Source: Diploscapter coronatus (lineage: Eukaryota > Nematoda > Chromadorea > Rhabditida > Rhabditidae). From it: a DNA stretch of 64,000 nt. This document shows positions 13,109-26,500 of the stretch, piece after piece. A program made the translations under genes and the position numbers. The DNA is taken from positions 36,099,249 to 36,163,248 of the forward strand of contig OZ038423.1 in NCBI GenBank assembly GCA_964036155.1, written 5' to 3'. Below the pieces are notes generated by a model. The model was not told the DNA's origin and ran no database searches. It saw only the letters and a list, made by a program, of their open reading frames with translations. Within the stretch, counting starts at the first letter, position 1, and each line of letters opens with the position of its first letter.

Positions 13109-13593
13109 GTGATGAGTTATGAAGGTTTGAAAAATAGAATCTTTTTTATTTTTGAGAGGTTGAAAATTAAAAGCTCCAAGAAATCTATTACAGCTTTTAC
13201 AGTATGAAATATTTTAGTTAGAAAATAACTAGAAAAATGGAAACTAAGAGAAAATATGTATGATCAGAGTTGAGAGATTTGACCCGATATTAAATTCGTT
13301 TAAATTTTTAAAGAAATATCATTTTTGATTATCGAAGGCACATGAAAATAGTTCAGAAACTATCACGCACCCTATAAAAAATTTTCCAAAATCATATTCA
13401 ATATTTAGTGCGACATTGCTCGGGTTCAGTATTACAGTGCCTGCGAAACAGACGAACGGCTTACCGCGACATGCCCTCCTTGATTCTCCTTCTTTATCTG
13501 ATATTTCGTTTTTCAAATGAACACTGTACAAATAATAAATTTTTATTTTTATCAAAAAGTATCAAATGAAAATAAATCGAAAGCTATGGTTCA

Positions 13594-13795
13594 TTAAGAC
13601 GCATTCTTTGAGTAATCAGAACAAAATATAAAGAATGGTCGGGCAATTGCAGAAGTGTCCCGGACCCGAACCAAACCCATATGGGCCCTAATCATAAAAA
13701 TGGGGAGATCAGGCCCCGTCTCCAAAAGTGGGCGGGGCTACAAGAAGGTTAAAGTTCATGATTTTTGGCTATCGAGGTCTCGATATCTCGAATAT
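13594..13795. mobile_element. solo end of the TTAA foldback family
   Basis: TTAA followed by GACGCATTCTTTGAGTAATC starts a stretch of about 200 bp. It matches the left tip of the main element through CCCATATGGG...AAAAATGGGGAGATC and the CCAAAAGTGGGCGGGGCTA motif, then stops. No opposite end is seen nearby. Confidence 0.75.
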
Positions 13796-14019
13796 TAAGG
13801 ATCCTTCAACAATTTCCATATCAGACTCTGAAAGTACGATATCAATTGCCTACCACGTGTTTTACCGTTTTTCATTCTAAAAATACGCACAAATGTGCAC
13901 ATCAAAGCTAAAGAAATTTTCTCAGGTTAAAAATTTGAAAAAAAAATCTAAGTTACGAAGAGAGATGCAACAGTCCACTATGAGTCGAATTTGAATAATG
14001 AAATTCATCCATTGAATTA

Positions 14020-16340
14020 TTTTCAGAGGTCTAAAGAGCATTCTGTTCCGGTAAATACAACCAATCATGCTGGTATAAAATTATGCCATGATTATTAATT
14101 CCGAAAATTGATCTGGCGTCTCTAAATTTAGCTTATTTAAGATAAACATATTTAGTAGAGGTAATTGAAGTTCTAATTATTACTTTATCTGATGTTTGTA
14201 AATTATTGCCGATGCATAATGACCAGTATTATGTGTTAGATTTACGAATGATCATTGAAAATGAAATTTTTTTTCTAGTTTTGCCATAGCTGTTCGTTGC
14301 TCGTTCTGACACGACAAAGCAGACGAATTGGTGTCAAGAAATTAGAAATTGCAGAAGAAGAGAGCTCTATGGAAACAATGAAAGATTCATTGCAAGGGGA
14401 GCAGGAAATGCAGGGTTGCATCTACTAGGAAAGACCACACATAAACATCTGAAACCAAAATCCGACAGACAAAATAATCGGCAAGAAAGACTAATATTCC
14501 TCGTGTTAAACCAATAGCCGATGCCAGGCATAGTGAAGTCTAGTTTATTCTGTCTAATTATTGCTATCATACTCCCTTTGAGGTGCTTATCAAACACGTA
14601 TGAAGATGCGATTTACAAGAAGCTATTCACCAATTACAACAAAAATGTTCGACCTCAGGGAGATGCAAATGGGTACAATTTTCAATTAACTAACTTGTGA
14701 AATTACATGAATTTGAATGCTTTCTACCCGAAAAAGGGGATCTCGTCAAAGTACCCAGAAATGTATAGTAGTTCGCATTCTCCTGCATATTTCGAACAAA
14801 GACAATTTAAAAACGTGGTTAACGACAATCTGTTTGAAAGTCGCTATTTTCAAAAGTACGCAATGCTCAACTTTTGATAGAAGCATCGGTTTGAAAAAGA
14901 AAAACTCCTTCTTGCTTCTCCAAATAGGCCCAATTCAGTGGTGTAAGTTTTAAAACACCATGTTCAGTGTCGCAAAATCACTTGCGGACTCTAGATCTGA
15001 ATTGGGCAATGGGTAGTTCTGGCATTTTGAGGAGTTTCAAATGGAGGAGGATCTTAATTAGAGATTTTACGGCATAATTTTACTATTTACATTTTACACT
15101 ATTCTAGACGATTGAATGTGCATATAAATATCCGATATCTATTGATGCTCTATATGGAACAGAAAGAAGAGCTCTTCATTTTCTCGTCGGACTTTGAAAT
15201 TGTAGGACTTAAAAAAGAAGTTGAAGCCGTATTGTTTTATTTTAGGAGTTTATTGACAGCCGATTACAATGGAACATGTCAGAATTTGGAGGTAGAGAAG
15301 TGATTATGGTACCAGGTAAGTTAGCAACTAATATATTATTTACATCGGGAAATTATTTTAGTTTTTTTTATATTACATAAATTACTGATAATTTTCAGAA
15401 ACCCTTGTTTGGAGACCCGACGCTATAATTTATAATTGGTAAATTTGTATATTAAATCATTTCATCTCAAAAATTGAGCATTTTAGCATTTCACAAGAAG
15501 AGGTAATTGATGAACAACGGAGATTGGTGCAGATTGAAAGCAACGGCGCGGTCACACTGTCTAATCCAAGTGTATACACGACTAGATGCAAACTAAATGT
15601 GAGAATGCTATCCACAATTTACAATTTGTGCAAACCTAAATTTAGATCGCCCGAATGCCGTTCGACGATCAGCGATGCACAGTCAACATATCGTCGTGGG
15701 CGTACGATCTCGACGAAATGAATATAACGACAGACAACGTGGGCAGTGAAATGACCAATAACAAATTCGATGTACAGACAAATCTTATTTTATTAATTTT
15801 ATTCGAACATTTTCCAGTTCGTAGGCAATTCTGAATGGGACATCAAAGCGATCGAAGTCATGACGAAAGATGTGAAGGATACCGAAAGAGATACTTATGC
15901 GGTAAGATGATTCAAATTATTTTTATATTAAGGAATAGGGAATAATAATGAAAAAACTATTATAATAGAATGAATTTGCATATCATTTCAGTCCGATTAT
16001 CAGTTACAATAACCCATTAAACTAGTTTATAATCTCACGTAGACATATGGTCAATGTTGATTATATCTCGCATGAAGTTATTTAGAAAACGATAAGGCAT
16101 TCCAGTCAGAATGATTCAGGAGTTGCATTATGTCGTCGACCTACGACGTCGTCCCACGTACTATGTGTTCGTTCTGTATGTGCCGACATTCATCGTGACC
16201 CTTCTTTCACTTACTGGACTATTTACTCCATTCAACAACGAGGGTGAACGTGTTGAAAGAGTTAGTGAAGTGTTCATAATTCAAATGTCGTCAAAAAGCA
16301 TTTCAGGTGACGTTAGGATTGACAACGCTTCTATCACTAG
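14020..16340. repeat. inverted duplication, right arm
   Basis: This segment is the counterpart of 1-2750 in opposite orientation. Identity is high through the channel exons and gradually breaks up upstream of the gene, toward 14020. The match runs at least to 16340, where the left copy leaves the window. Confidence 0.85.
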
Positions 16341-16996
16341 CTGTCATGTTGACAATTGTGGGAGATGACATGCCCAAATCTACTAACTTACCACAATTAG
16401 GTAGATGTAAAATGTGATACTTTTTCCAAAATGTCTCGGTGTTTAGGAATTTACGTCTTGGCCGAAATATTGCTTGTCTCGATAGGGGTGTTGGTGACAA
16501 TTGTGCTTCTGCTATTTCATCAGCGGATTTTCACAAGATTTCATCCAAGTAAGGAACTACAAATCACAGGAGTGGTTATCCCCTTCTGATTGTAATGAAC
16601 ATATGCAAGCCTGTGATCATTAGTTTCTTTTTAACCACTAATCAACACGATTTAGGAGTTCCCGAACCAATATTACCTCCGCCATCGGCCTCTCCTCCTT
16701 CCTATTATCATTCCAGTCCCTATTCCTCCAAACACCGACATCGACATCGAAGCAGACGATCTCGCAGCCGCCGCCTTTCCCACTACACTTCTTCGACTCT
16801 GACTCAATACTCGTCTGCTTCTTCCCAGCTGCTAGCCACTCTGCACGATGTTCTTGCACACCTCCGGACGATGGTCGCCAAAGAAATCTTCCGATTGAAA
16901 TGGGTCAAGATCTTCGATATAATCGATTTAGTCTGTCTGGTTATCTTCCAGTGCATCAACTTCATTCTCACCTTCTGTTTTTTGTTTATCAGATGA
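14521..16996 (+). CDS. nicotinic-type Cys-loop ligand-gated channel subunit, copy B
   Basis: Eleven exons (14521-14672, 15108-15201, 15246-15315, 15399-15438, 15487-15598, 15646-15771, 15818-15901, 16120-16260, 16307-16400, 16447-16548, 16656-16996) join without a frame break into 451 residues. A signal peptide precedes NYNKNVRPQGDAN, the usual start of the acetylcholine-receptor ligand domain. RLQWN, WRPD, a Cys-loop with 13 residues between cysteines, and SSWAYD follow. Four membrane helices are visible: after LRRRPTYY, the pore helix from VTLGLTTLL, a third after LPQLGIYVL, and a fourth at the C-terminus. Glu-Arg just before the pore helix fits a cation channel. Loop C lacks the CysCys pair of alpha subunits. 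The intracellular loop is rich in Pro, Ser, His and Arg. The subunit sits in the plasma membrane, probably as part of a pentamer. Copy A lies head to head 12.6 kb away. Confidence 0.9.
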
Positions 16997-17040
16997 ATGA
17001 ACGAATCATCATAAAATTCGATTCTAATTGTATGAAGAAT

Positions 17041-17046
17041 AATAAA
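17041..17046 (+). terminator. polyadenylation signal of channel copy B
   Basis: AATAAA lies 45 bases after the stop codon at 16996. Confidence 0.6.
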
Positions 17047-17099
17047 AGATTAACGCTGCAAAAATGATATAAAATCAACTAAAGGACAACATATTTTAC

Positions 17100-18190
17100 A
17101 TCGAGTCGATTTTTTAGAATAAACTCACGTCATTTAGATTGTTTACTATGATTTTCAAAATAGTCAATATTCAGTATGTTACACAATTACTTCACGAATA
17201 TCATTTATCCAGAGGTTTTTTGGTCTTCGATTATGCTTTTTTAAATTGTTTATATGCGAAATTCATTCCTTAACAAGGGAACGTTTCAGTTTGACGTCTT
17301 TCGATTTGGCTGATTTTTTCACAGAATACCGAGATCGCTGAGAACGATGATGTGATCAAAAAGTGTAAACGATGCTCGGTTCGCGAGATCCGGGACACCG
17401 ATTTTTCCTACTGTTTGTTGATAACGGAAGTGGGAAATTAACCAATTCTTAATCAGTTCATTGGAATTTTTAAAATATGTTCGATGCTGCAAATCGAGTT
17501 GAAGTCGTTGAATTCATTCTTCATTTCTTGCATTTTGTCAAATCATGCGGCTCGTTTCATTTTCTCGTTAGAAGATTTGGAGTTTAAGGAAAAAGCAGCA
17601 TGAGTAGTCGCTGAACATCGAGAAATAACAAATTTCATTCGATTTGCAGCATATTTCTTCCGAAATTTCTCGAGGATCGTCAATTTTCGAGACTCACTCG
17701 GAACATTTCGACTGATTCGGCTCGGTTTGGTTCGACTGGCTTGACTGCTTAGAAGCTGACTGTTTGTCCGAAAGAGTGGCAAGTAATGAAGATCAACCAG
17801 AATGAATTGACTATGAAATGTTGTAGACAGCAACTAGAAAAATTGCTAATTTCTATTTTTCTTTGAAATGCTGTTTTGCAAAGTTTATTCCATTAGCTTG
17901 AAAAACGTATTGCAATTCTTCTGTGGACTAGAGATATCTTGATTCTTAAAAATTTTATTTCCAAGACCAAGATAAAGCACACATATTTGACAAACGAATT
18001 CGAAAATTCGAAATTGCTAGATCAAAAATAAAATAGAAAAACTAATCGAATTGGTTGAAGTTACGGCGAAAATAGTGAATAAAAATCGAAGGGTTGGAAA
18101 AAGAGATCCGCTAATTTTACAACTTGTGAATTCAAGATAAGTTTAAACTTAGAAAATATGGACTGAAAGAAACCTAGTAGATTATCTTCA
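17100..18190. other. intergenic stretch, weak minus-strand ORF only
   Basis: The best open frame is on the minus strand, 17543-17833. It is rich in Arg, Ser and Lys, including RKLTILEKFRKKY. It has no recognised domain and no clear splice partner, so it is not called as a gene. Confidence 0.3.
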
Positions 18191-18391
18191 GGCCTTAAAG
18201 TTTTTGACATTCCCATGTTAAATGGACAGTGAGAGAAGAAATAGCACAGAAAAGTGCGGTGACATACAACAAGAAAAAAGCAATAAAAACACGTGATTTT
18301 TTCTCGTTATCTGCCGTCACGTCTGTAGATGTTATTTCTCCTTCTTTCTCACTGTCACTTTTAGCATGGGAGTGTCGAAAACTTTAAGGCC
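18191..18391. mobile_element. palindromic MITE-like element
   Basis: The left end GGCCTTAAAGTTTTTGACA pairs with the right end TGTCGAAAACTTTAAGGCC. Inside, GGACAGTGAGAGAAGAAAT pairs with ATTTCTCCTTCTTTCTCACTG in imperfect inverted form. No ORF lies within. It resembles the element at 33617-33825. Confidence 0.75.
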
Positions 18392-18836
18392 GACTATCTT
18401 ATAGTATCTTCTTTAATCACGTGATGAGGAAATGAAAAAAAAAAAACATTTACAGGTTGATGTCGATTTAATTTTGTTGAATAGCGTTGGCTAATGAACT
18501 TACAAAAATGAAGAATATCACCAAAACAAACGAAAAGGCCAAATGATATGATTGATTCACGAATTTTACAGATATCAATGATGATATGAATGTAGCTCGA
18601 AATCAACATGATTTTCAGAAATTCAAAAATGTCACCCGCAAAATATAGTAAAAGAAATTGTTGGTTAGAATAGCAATCTGATAACATAATCAGATTTTAG
18701 TCGGGTGAAGGGTACAACTATAAAATATTCTTGACAAATGACAAGTTCCTCGTAACTTTTATAGGATTGCTGTAGAACGTAAAATCTGCTCCAATCGGGG
18801 ATAAATTGAACTTGCGTTCCAATCACAATCAGCCAA

Positions 18837-21800
18837 TTAGCCCATCGCGGCGTTCGTCTTCTGTGGCGACGTGGGCGCTGCGGAATCGAGGAATTGCTGC
18901 TCGAAACGGTCATCGAATCCAACCGATCCCGCCCAGCATCTAAAATACTTATTTGAATCTTTTTTTTTTGTAAATTATATAGAAGGTAATTCAAAGTTCA
19001 AGCTTTTCATCTTCCAAAATGATATTTTAGTAATTTTTATAAAAGAAAATTCGATTCTTTGCGAAAGTTAGATATTATTATTGATAGGAGATCTTTTTCT
19101 AAGACTTGGTTTTCTGATCAGATTTCTGATTCTCAATTTTATCTAACCTTTCATAGTATAATTTTAATAGCTTATTTTAAGCAAATATCAAGTGTGCTGA
19201 AGTCTTATAGAATCTTTTATATTGCAATTTTTAACAGAAATTTAAAAGCAAAAATGAATATAAACCTGAAGTTGTAAAGATGTCTGGCGACGATTTTCGA
19301 CGTGCACTGCGAGTCGTAGACGAACAGACGAAAGAGTAGGATGTTGATACGATTGAAGACGAGATTGCAGCGAACGCCGTAGTCCAGCACTCGCGCGAGA
19401 TGATTCGCCTGCTGGGGTGTTGTTCGCACTGTAATCTCGCGCACCTGCGGCCAATATACCTGAAATTAGTCGATAAATTCTAAATTTATTTTTAATAGAA
19501 AAGTTCTTGTAGTCAATAAACTAAAATTCATTCGGAAACTTCGAAATTATAATTATGTGAAAAGCATAACAGTTCTTGATCAAAAATGTTCGTTTTCTAA
19601 TGATCATTCTTGAGCCTTATGAAATCAAATTGTTTTAACATAGAAGACTTGAAATATCGTTAACTGAAGAAAGTCGATATTCATGCAGAAATTAGAAACC
19701 GAATTTGGATGCGAAATAGTGAGTTGCATAGAAGAGAAATGAGACGAATGACGTAATTTTTGAATATCGACGTTCTTTCCAATCAATAATATATGAAGCA
19801 TAAATTTTCTAGAAAATTGAAAATTTAGATTTTTCGAATTTAAAAAAGTAGGAAATAATAAAATGTTCAAATTGCCACCTCACTAGACTGAATGTCGTCG
19901 CACTCGAGGTGGACGTCGGCATCGAACGCATCCAGAGCCTTCATGTAGCACTGGAAGGCGTACCATCGATTCAGACCCAGCACCGAGAGGCTCACCACGA
20001 TCTGGAAAATAAATCTTTCAAAAATGCCCATTTTGAACGCCTGGGAATCATATTTTCTTTCAAAGTGACAAATTCAAAAATCGTATAAAGTTGTTTTTCA
20101 TAAAATTCTCTTTTTTAACAAAAGAGAAATCTAGAAGAAAATGTAAACGAATTCTTAATAGAAGTTTTTTTTTTTTCTAAATCCCCCACCAATTCAGCAA
20201 TGGGTGCATCGATGGAAACTGAGAGCAGATTCTTGCGAAAGACAGCCATCGCACCTACCAGAGTCACTGTATCGCGAGCTGTCCATCTGAAAAACGCGCC
20301 TTTAATAATTTCGGTCCTTAATTTCGTCAAAGATAAGAAATTTTCAGAGAAATAGCAATTTGAAAATTGCACATCCTAGCCTCGCCTAAGCCCGCCTTAT
20401 GTAATCTCTTCTTTCAAAATGCTTTTTTTTTACAAAAGATTGTGTACTTTCAATTGGTCAGAAATAAATAAGCTTTTTTAAATTCCAAAAAACAAAAAGA
20501 GATACCTGGAATCAACAACGAATTTGACTGTGTCTTTTTGGATGCAGACAGCGACCTGGTCCTGCAGTAGCTGCCAGTCTTCCCTCCCAACGAATTTCTC
20601 CACGTCGTCTTTTCGAACGTCCATTTCAGTCACCTAGAAAAATATTGAAATCTTTTTCTTACTCCAAAAATCATAAAATGTGTTCAGAAAACTAATGATT
20701 TTCACAAATTTTCGTAATTCACTCTAAACATTATTGAAATATCTTTTATCTCATTTTATTTTAAAATTCTAGAAAAAAACTTCAAGCCTTAAAAATAAAG
20801 AGTATTTAAAAAAAAAAATTCTCACCTTCGATAATTTAGCCTCGACGTGTTGCTTGACGGCTCTGCTGACGATGCGCATGCGAATTTGCTGTTTGACGGG
20901 ACACTCGTCGATGATTCGAGTGATAAGATCGAAGGGCAGCGAGGGTAACGACTGGGGGGCAGGGTGGCTGGTCTGCTGATGGAAATGAGGATGAACGTCG
21001 TCACAGCACATCGAGGACAATGAATGAGCACTTCGCATCGATCTCCACGAAGAAGACGGACGCATGCCGCAGTCGGGCTGCAAAACGAAGGGATTACGAT
21101 AAGCACGATTCTCAATTTTTTGCTCTGAACTGAAAGCAGCAAGTAAAATGAGTTGAAAAACGATCAATTCTCGTATTTCTCACCACTTTGTAGCATGAAA
21201 GTTGGGAAGAAGCATAACAACTTCTGTATATTTTCAGAAAAATATAAAATTCGGTTTTTAATTAGAAAAAAAAATCAACCTCTTCATTGCTCTGTGGCTG
21301 TTGCAGTTGTCGCTGGCGTCTGAGCGAGAATTTGCGCATGAGTTTCATCGCGAACAGCGCCGTTTTGATGCGTTTGTTAGTGCGGGACTTCTGAAGCAAA
21401 TTAAACCTTAAATAGTCCGAAAACAGCTTGAAAAAATGCCTGGTTGTCAAAGAAAAACAATTGCGAGCATTTATTTACTGGAGAAGAAAGTGATAAAAGA
21501 ATAGAAGCAATAGAAAATAACTCCATATACGATAAAAATCTTAAAATGTAAAAAAAAAATTGAATGAATGAAAGGTGTTCGAGAAAAAGAGAAAGTGAAA
21601 AGATGTGCATAAATAAGCGAGAGATCGAGGATCTAAAAGAGTGCAGAGATATAGAGAAAGGATAGAGATAAACGGGAGAAGAGATCAAAATGACTGGGGT
21701 CGAGTACGCAAAATGACCGCAAGAATGGCATGGGAAACGAGAGGTGGGGAGGGTCAAATAAAAACGAGGTCTGAAAGATCAAGTCCAACAAAAGTAATAG

Positions 21801-22698
21801 AGATTTGGCAGATAGCCAAGGCGATCAAATAGACTAAATATTCTCAACTTTTCAATAGAGAAACTAACCAAAATCATATGAAAAAGAAGATTTTTGATAC
21901 AAATTATGGAAAAAATCAAATAAGCAAAATTCGGTGAGAGAAAAATGAAGTTTTATGGGCACGACTTAAAAATGAACCAGATCTTTGGGCTTTAGGAAAT
22001 CGCGGAATCAGGTGAAGCTGCGAAAACCAAATGATCAAGTGCATTGCTGGTAGGAGTTAGTCACTAGGCCTCTATGCGAAAATGATCAAATATGATCGTA
22101 AACGGTGGATGCTTGGTGCATAAATCCATTTGATTAAATCATATTTGGTCAAATTATGGAAGGCGATCAAATATCATGGATTGGCATCCAAGATGATGGG
22201 TATTTGAAGACCAAAGTCCAAGCTTGTGAGCAAAACTACTTTTAAAAATTAAAGTTCCCTTACAATGAGTAAGATCGGCCAAAACGGTCAGAATAGGGCT
22301 AAATCGGTACAAGAGAAACGAGAAAGCTCAAAGGATCAAATGATCATCGTTGTTTTGTACCGAAAACTGGCAAATTTGCCTCATTTAGGAGATCGAAAAC
22401 GAAGATAAAACCGAACTTTGACAGGTTCTACGTGGAAAATAGAAATTTTTAGAGAAAAAGTAGGAAGTAGTCGAAAGAACACTTTGTTATGACCCAGAAA
22501 TAAATCCAGACTATTCAACTCGATCAAGTGATTGGCGATATGCGTGACTATCACTTTGAGAACTTTCTGGAAGCGTCAGTAATTTACATTATTTTTGATC
22601 GGGGGGGTTTTTTTATAAAGATATCGCATTTTATCGAGATTTATCAACATGTTTAAATTGAAAATTCAAAGAAATTTTCCTACCTTTGTATTAGGCAT
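18837..22698 (-). CDS. F-box protein
   Basis: The exons on the minus strand are 22684-22698 (MPNTK only), 21280-21390, 20826-21077, 20506-20633, 20190-20286, 19879-20001, 19266-19459 and 18837-18939. All phases agree and give 340 residues. A basic N-terminus (KSRTNKRIK, RRQRQLQQ) leads to an F-box: SLPFDLITRIIDECPVKQQ, then RMRIVSRAVKQHVE. F-boxes bind Skp1 and bring targets to SCF ubiquitin ligases. The C-terminal 240 residues have no repeat (WD or LRR) that I can see and do not clearly match the FTH domain of nematode F-box proteins. The five-codon first exon sits behind a TTCACAG site, with a 1.3 kb first intron. If that exon is wrong, the internal ATG of MKLMRKFS near 21350 is the fallback start. 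Confidence 0.75.
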
Positions 22699-23249
22699 TT
22701 TCTTATAGCTGTGAATTAATATGACCAGATTTTATAGCGAAGTTCTGAATTCACCACTCCAAAAATGGAATATAAGAGAAGTGTAAATATTTAGAGAGGC
22801 AGAGATAAAATCAGGACGAAACATGGACCGGGAGATTGAAATTAATGTCGAAAAATCGGAGGAATGTGGGAGTTTGGAAGAAAAGGAAGGAAAAATGAAC
22901 GGATAAAACAGGGATAAACAAGGATACAGCGAACTCAAACAGATCAGACAGATCTCAAATAAAGTGCCAAACCACTTGACCACTTGTAGTTGATTTTTGT
23001 TGGAGATCTTCAGATCCGCTCTCATCGAGAGGAAATCAAATGAACACATGAAAATAATTATCGGAACTGAAAAGTGAAGATTTGAAAATTTCAAACCAAG
23101 CAGAATTTAGTAGGAATTGCTAGAGGAATTATTTTTATTCCGTATTTAGAATTATTTGAAATTTAACTTTTATGATTAATGGATCCAAGGACAGAAATCT
23201 TGTAAAACAAGTTTGCAAACCACAAAATTCAAGGTAAACTCGGTAAATA

Positions 23250-23552
23250 ATGAAAACACGTTGCAAATTTGATCAGGACTTCGTCAAAATTCGGCTGATC
23301 GAAAAAAGTCGTCCGATTTTTAAAGAAGACGGCGAAATTTGTGATTTGTCTTTGAAAATCGTCGGAGTGATTGCAAAATTCTCGAGAAATTTTGGAACGA
23401 GTCAAGTGATCGTCAGCACAAAAAACGACGAGAGATACATTGTTCGAGTTGAGAATTTATCATTTTTCGACAAGATTCCCTATGTGGTCTTGGTCGGGAA
23501 AGTCCTTGAGAAGAAATCATGTCAAATATCAATTTGCTGTCTTTTCAGATGA
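23250..23552 (+). CDS. small orphan protein, possible OB-like fold
   Basis: This is a single-exon ORF of 100 residues starting MKTRCKFDQDFVKIRLIE. Codon-level structure looks coding: long, ATG-started and without low complexity. The middle is a run of alternating hydrophobic strands (LKIVGVIAKF, QVIVSTKND, YIVRVENL, YVVLVGKVLEK). The strand pattern recalls small OB-fold proteins such as the RPA 14 kDa subunit, but no diagnostic motif fixes this. It is divergently placed from the F-box gene, 551 bp away. There is no evident operon partner. Confidence 0.4.
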   Translation: MKTRCKFDQDFVKIRLIEKSRPIFKEDGEICDLSLKIVGVIAKFSRNFGTSQVIVSTKNDERYIVRVENLSFFDKIPYVVLVGKVLEKKSCQISICCLFR

Positions 23553-23599
23553 AAAATTACAGTATTATGAAATGGAAAATATGCTGTTCGAAAAAAAAT

Positions 23600-26500
23600 C
23601 CACCTTCATGATTCTATAAAAATCGAGATGGAATTTGCAACTTTCAGAAAATTCTCACGGTTATCCACTCGTCAAGTTACCAAAAATGCTGGATTTTAAT
23701 TACTTCTAGAAAAAGAGCTTCCGGAAAATAGTCTTATGAAGTCGACTAAATTTATCTCCCCTCCCCCCTTTATCATCAGATGATAACGATTGGATCGCGT
23801 TTTATCTCACGCTCCTTTCTAGAAGATCTCCTTCTTTCGCTGCAGACGAAAAATTCCTCTCATTTCATAGAAAAGCGATTTCCCCAATCAGAACAGATTA
23901 GCGTCAGTTTCCAAGGAAAAACTAACTGAAACGACTCATCGGAAAGGGAGCTTCTAAACCGGGGGAAAACAGAGGTGTGGCACAGACAATGACCCCACCC
24001 AGTTATTGAATGAAGCGAGTATGAACGAGCCCTAATAAAAATATGATTTAGAAAATCTCAGGAATAAATTGTTCTGATCTGATAATAGATTTTGAAGGGG
24101 ATGATATGTTTTCAATCAAAAAGTATGTTCAGATTCCTGAGACAAGTGCGAATTTTTAGAAATTGAACCTTCGATCATTTTTCATAAAAAAAATATAGAG
24201 CAAGACTGATACTTTCTAATTCTAATAAAAATATAAAAGAAAAAATCATAAAGGTTCTAGAAAAATTCAGATGAATTGATTCTCATTTCGATATTTATAG
24301 TAATAGATAATAGATAGACAGTGCAGAGAAAAATACAGCAGTTTTAGAAAGTTGTTATGTTTCGATTCCGGAACATTTCAGACGAATTGGCGCAATTTCG
24401 TGCGAACTTCGGTTAATTCGATTTCAGAATATCCGGTGACAGAACAATATTAAAAAATTATCAGGAAAACGGAAGCAAGCCGGTGTCAGTTTCTAATTTT
24501 CCTATGTCCATGCAATGAACAAAAGGGGCAACGCCCTTTGATGACTGATATATAATATATAATTCGACATGAAATCAACATTTCCGGTCGAAAGATGAAC
24601 GTCGAATGAATAAAAGGGAAACTTTTGGGCAGCAAATAGAAATTTCAATTATGTTCATAATAAAAGTAGAGGTTTTTCTTCGAGTTGTTGCGAGATGAAA
24701 TTTAGGATGAGATAAATTAATAAAAATTAAAATACTATGGATTCTAAATCTATTTAAAATAATCGAATGATAAAGAAGAAAGGAATTTCTCAGTTTTATA
24801 TGGAAATATATATGGGAAAGTTCGACTAACATCATATCTCTCGATGAAGTGATTTGCATTTAGCGAAAAGCCTCCCACAATTCTGACTTTCTGACTGAAA
24901 CGTTACGATTCTTTCAAGGAAATTCGCAATGAACACGTCATTCACGGAAATTTTTTGCTTTCTGAGGTAGAGAGTAAATTCTAACACAAAATAGGAGAAA
25001 AAGAATTACAAAGAATGCGTCATACTCGCTATTTTCTGCATTCACAATAGCGGTATAAGTTTCGAACGGTAATTTAGAAAAAAAAAACTAGAAAAGGATT
25101 AACAAGAAAAATAGCGAAAGAAAGTCAGAAAATAAGAATGGAATGATTCAAACAATTCGTCGAAGTATTGAATGAGTCTGACGCAAAATTGCAAAGACGC
25201 GAAAATCAGAGGGTTTTCCCGTTTTTGCTGGAAAAAGATCACGTCAAAATCGCAAGAAATTTGTCACAATTCGCTAGTTCCATGATAAAGAATAGATTTG
25301 GAAAACTGTTGAGGATAATTTGTGGTTTTCACAAATCAGAGCGCAATTTCGAAAGAGCCACCTTAATCGCGGTAATCTAATTACAGACTTTTTTTTTAAA
25401 TGAATGAAAATTTCCAAATTGGAATAGGTCTAAAAATAGAAAGATACGCCCTTCGATGAAGGAAGAGTGTCAACAAAATAGTAAAATTCAATACAACAAT
25501 AATCAGGTCATTAGTTGATACTGGAAATGAGTAATAAGTGTAGTTATTAAGCTATTTTTATCAACTTTAAAAAGTAACCTTCAGTAAATTTTAGCCAAAG
25601 TTTGTTGTGAATACTAAGCATTTTGTAAGAAATGTAGACTACGGTAACCAATAGTCAGAATAAATTAGCATTTGATGACGCAAACGGTCGACCGGAAGCA
25701 TAAGTGCCATACTTCAACAGAAACTGGATAGTTTTCTTCTTCTTACTTTAACAAAAATGTTGAGAAAAGTGATCTATGAAATAATTTACAGTAAATATTC
25801 TTTCAAAAATGATACTTTAAAACTAGATTTTATTTTTGAAAGAACTTTTAGATTTCATGGTGTCTGATGTTTGAAAATTAGAAATCTTTATCAAAATCAA
25901 ATTTCATAGGCTACTTTTGCATTCAAAAGAAAGTTTATTTCAAATTTAGCTGAGTTTGGCAGCTTCGACAGTAATGATTATGACGAAAATTATCAAATTT
26001 AACCACCGGAAGTGGGAATTTCATTCATTTGATATTTTTACCTCAACCGGATTTCTAGTTGCTTTGGGACTAAGGAAGATTGGAGACCGACTCGTCAGAT
26101 ACTGGAGACTATTTTCTTTACAGACAAACAGTCCTATTTTAGAAGGCGATAAATATGAAATTCTTCGAGAAAATTACAATTTGTTCATATTGGACGAAAT
26201 TGGTTTGAAGAATTAGGTTAACCAGCAGAATATCACAAATAATGAGTCTTTGCATGAAAAATTACCTTTCTGATACAAGAATTTCATTGTTGCTTGGAGA
26301 ATAAATTATTATGAATTTTTCTAGAACACCCAACGAACCGGACGTCTTTGTTTAGCCAATATTATGCGACAAAACATTCGAGAAATTATGATTGTTTTCG
26401 GACGATTTTCTTCGTTGAATGATTGGCATTCTAGACACAGAAATTGTTTTGATAAATTGCTGATTGAACGCCGTGATAAACTCGGGAGAAATGTGATTTT

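Noticed and set aside
22732..23094. 120-residue minus-strand ORF upstream of the F-box gene
   Set aside because: Its content is biased (Ser, Phe, Ile), it shows no domain, and it would compete with a better-supported first exon.
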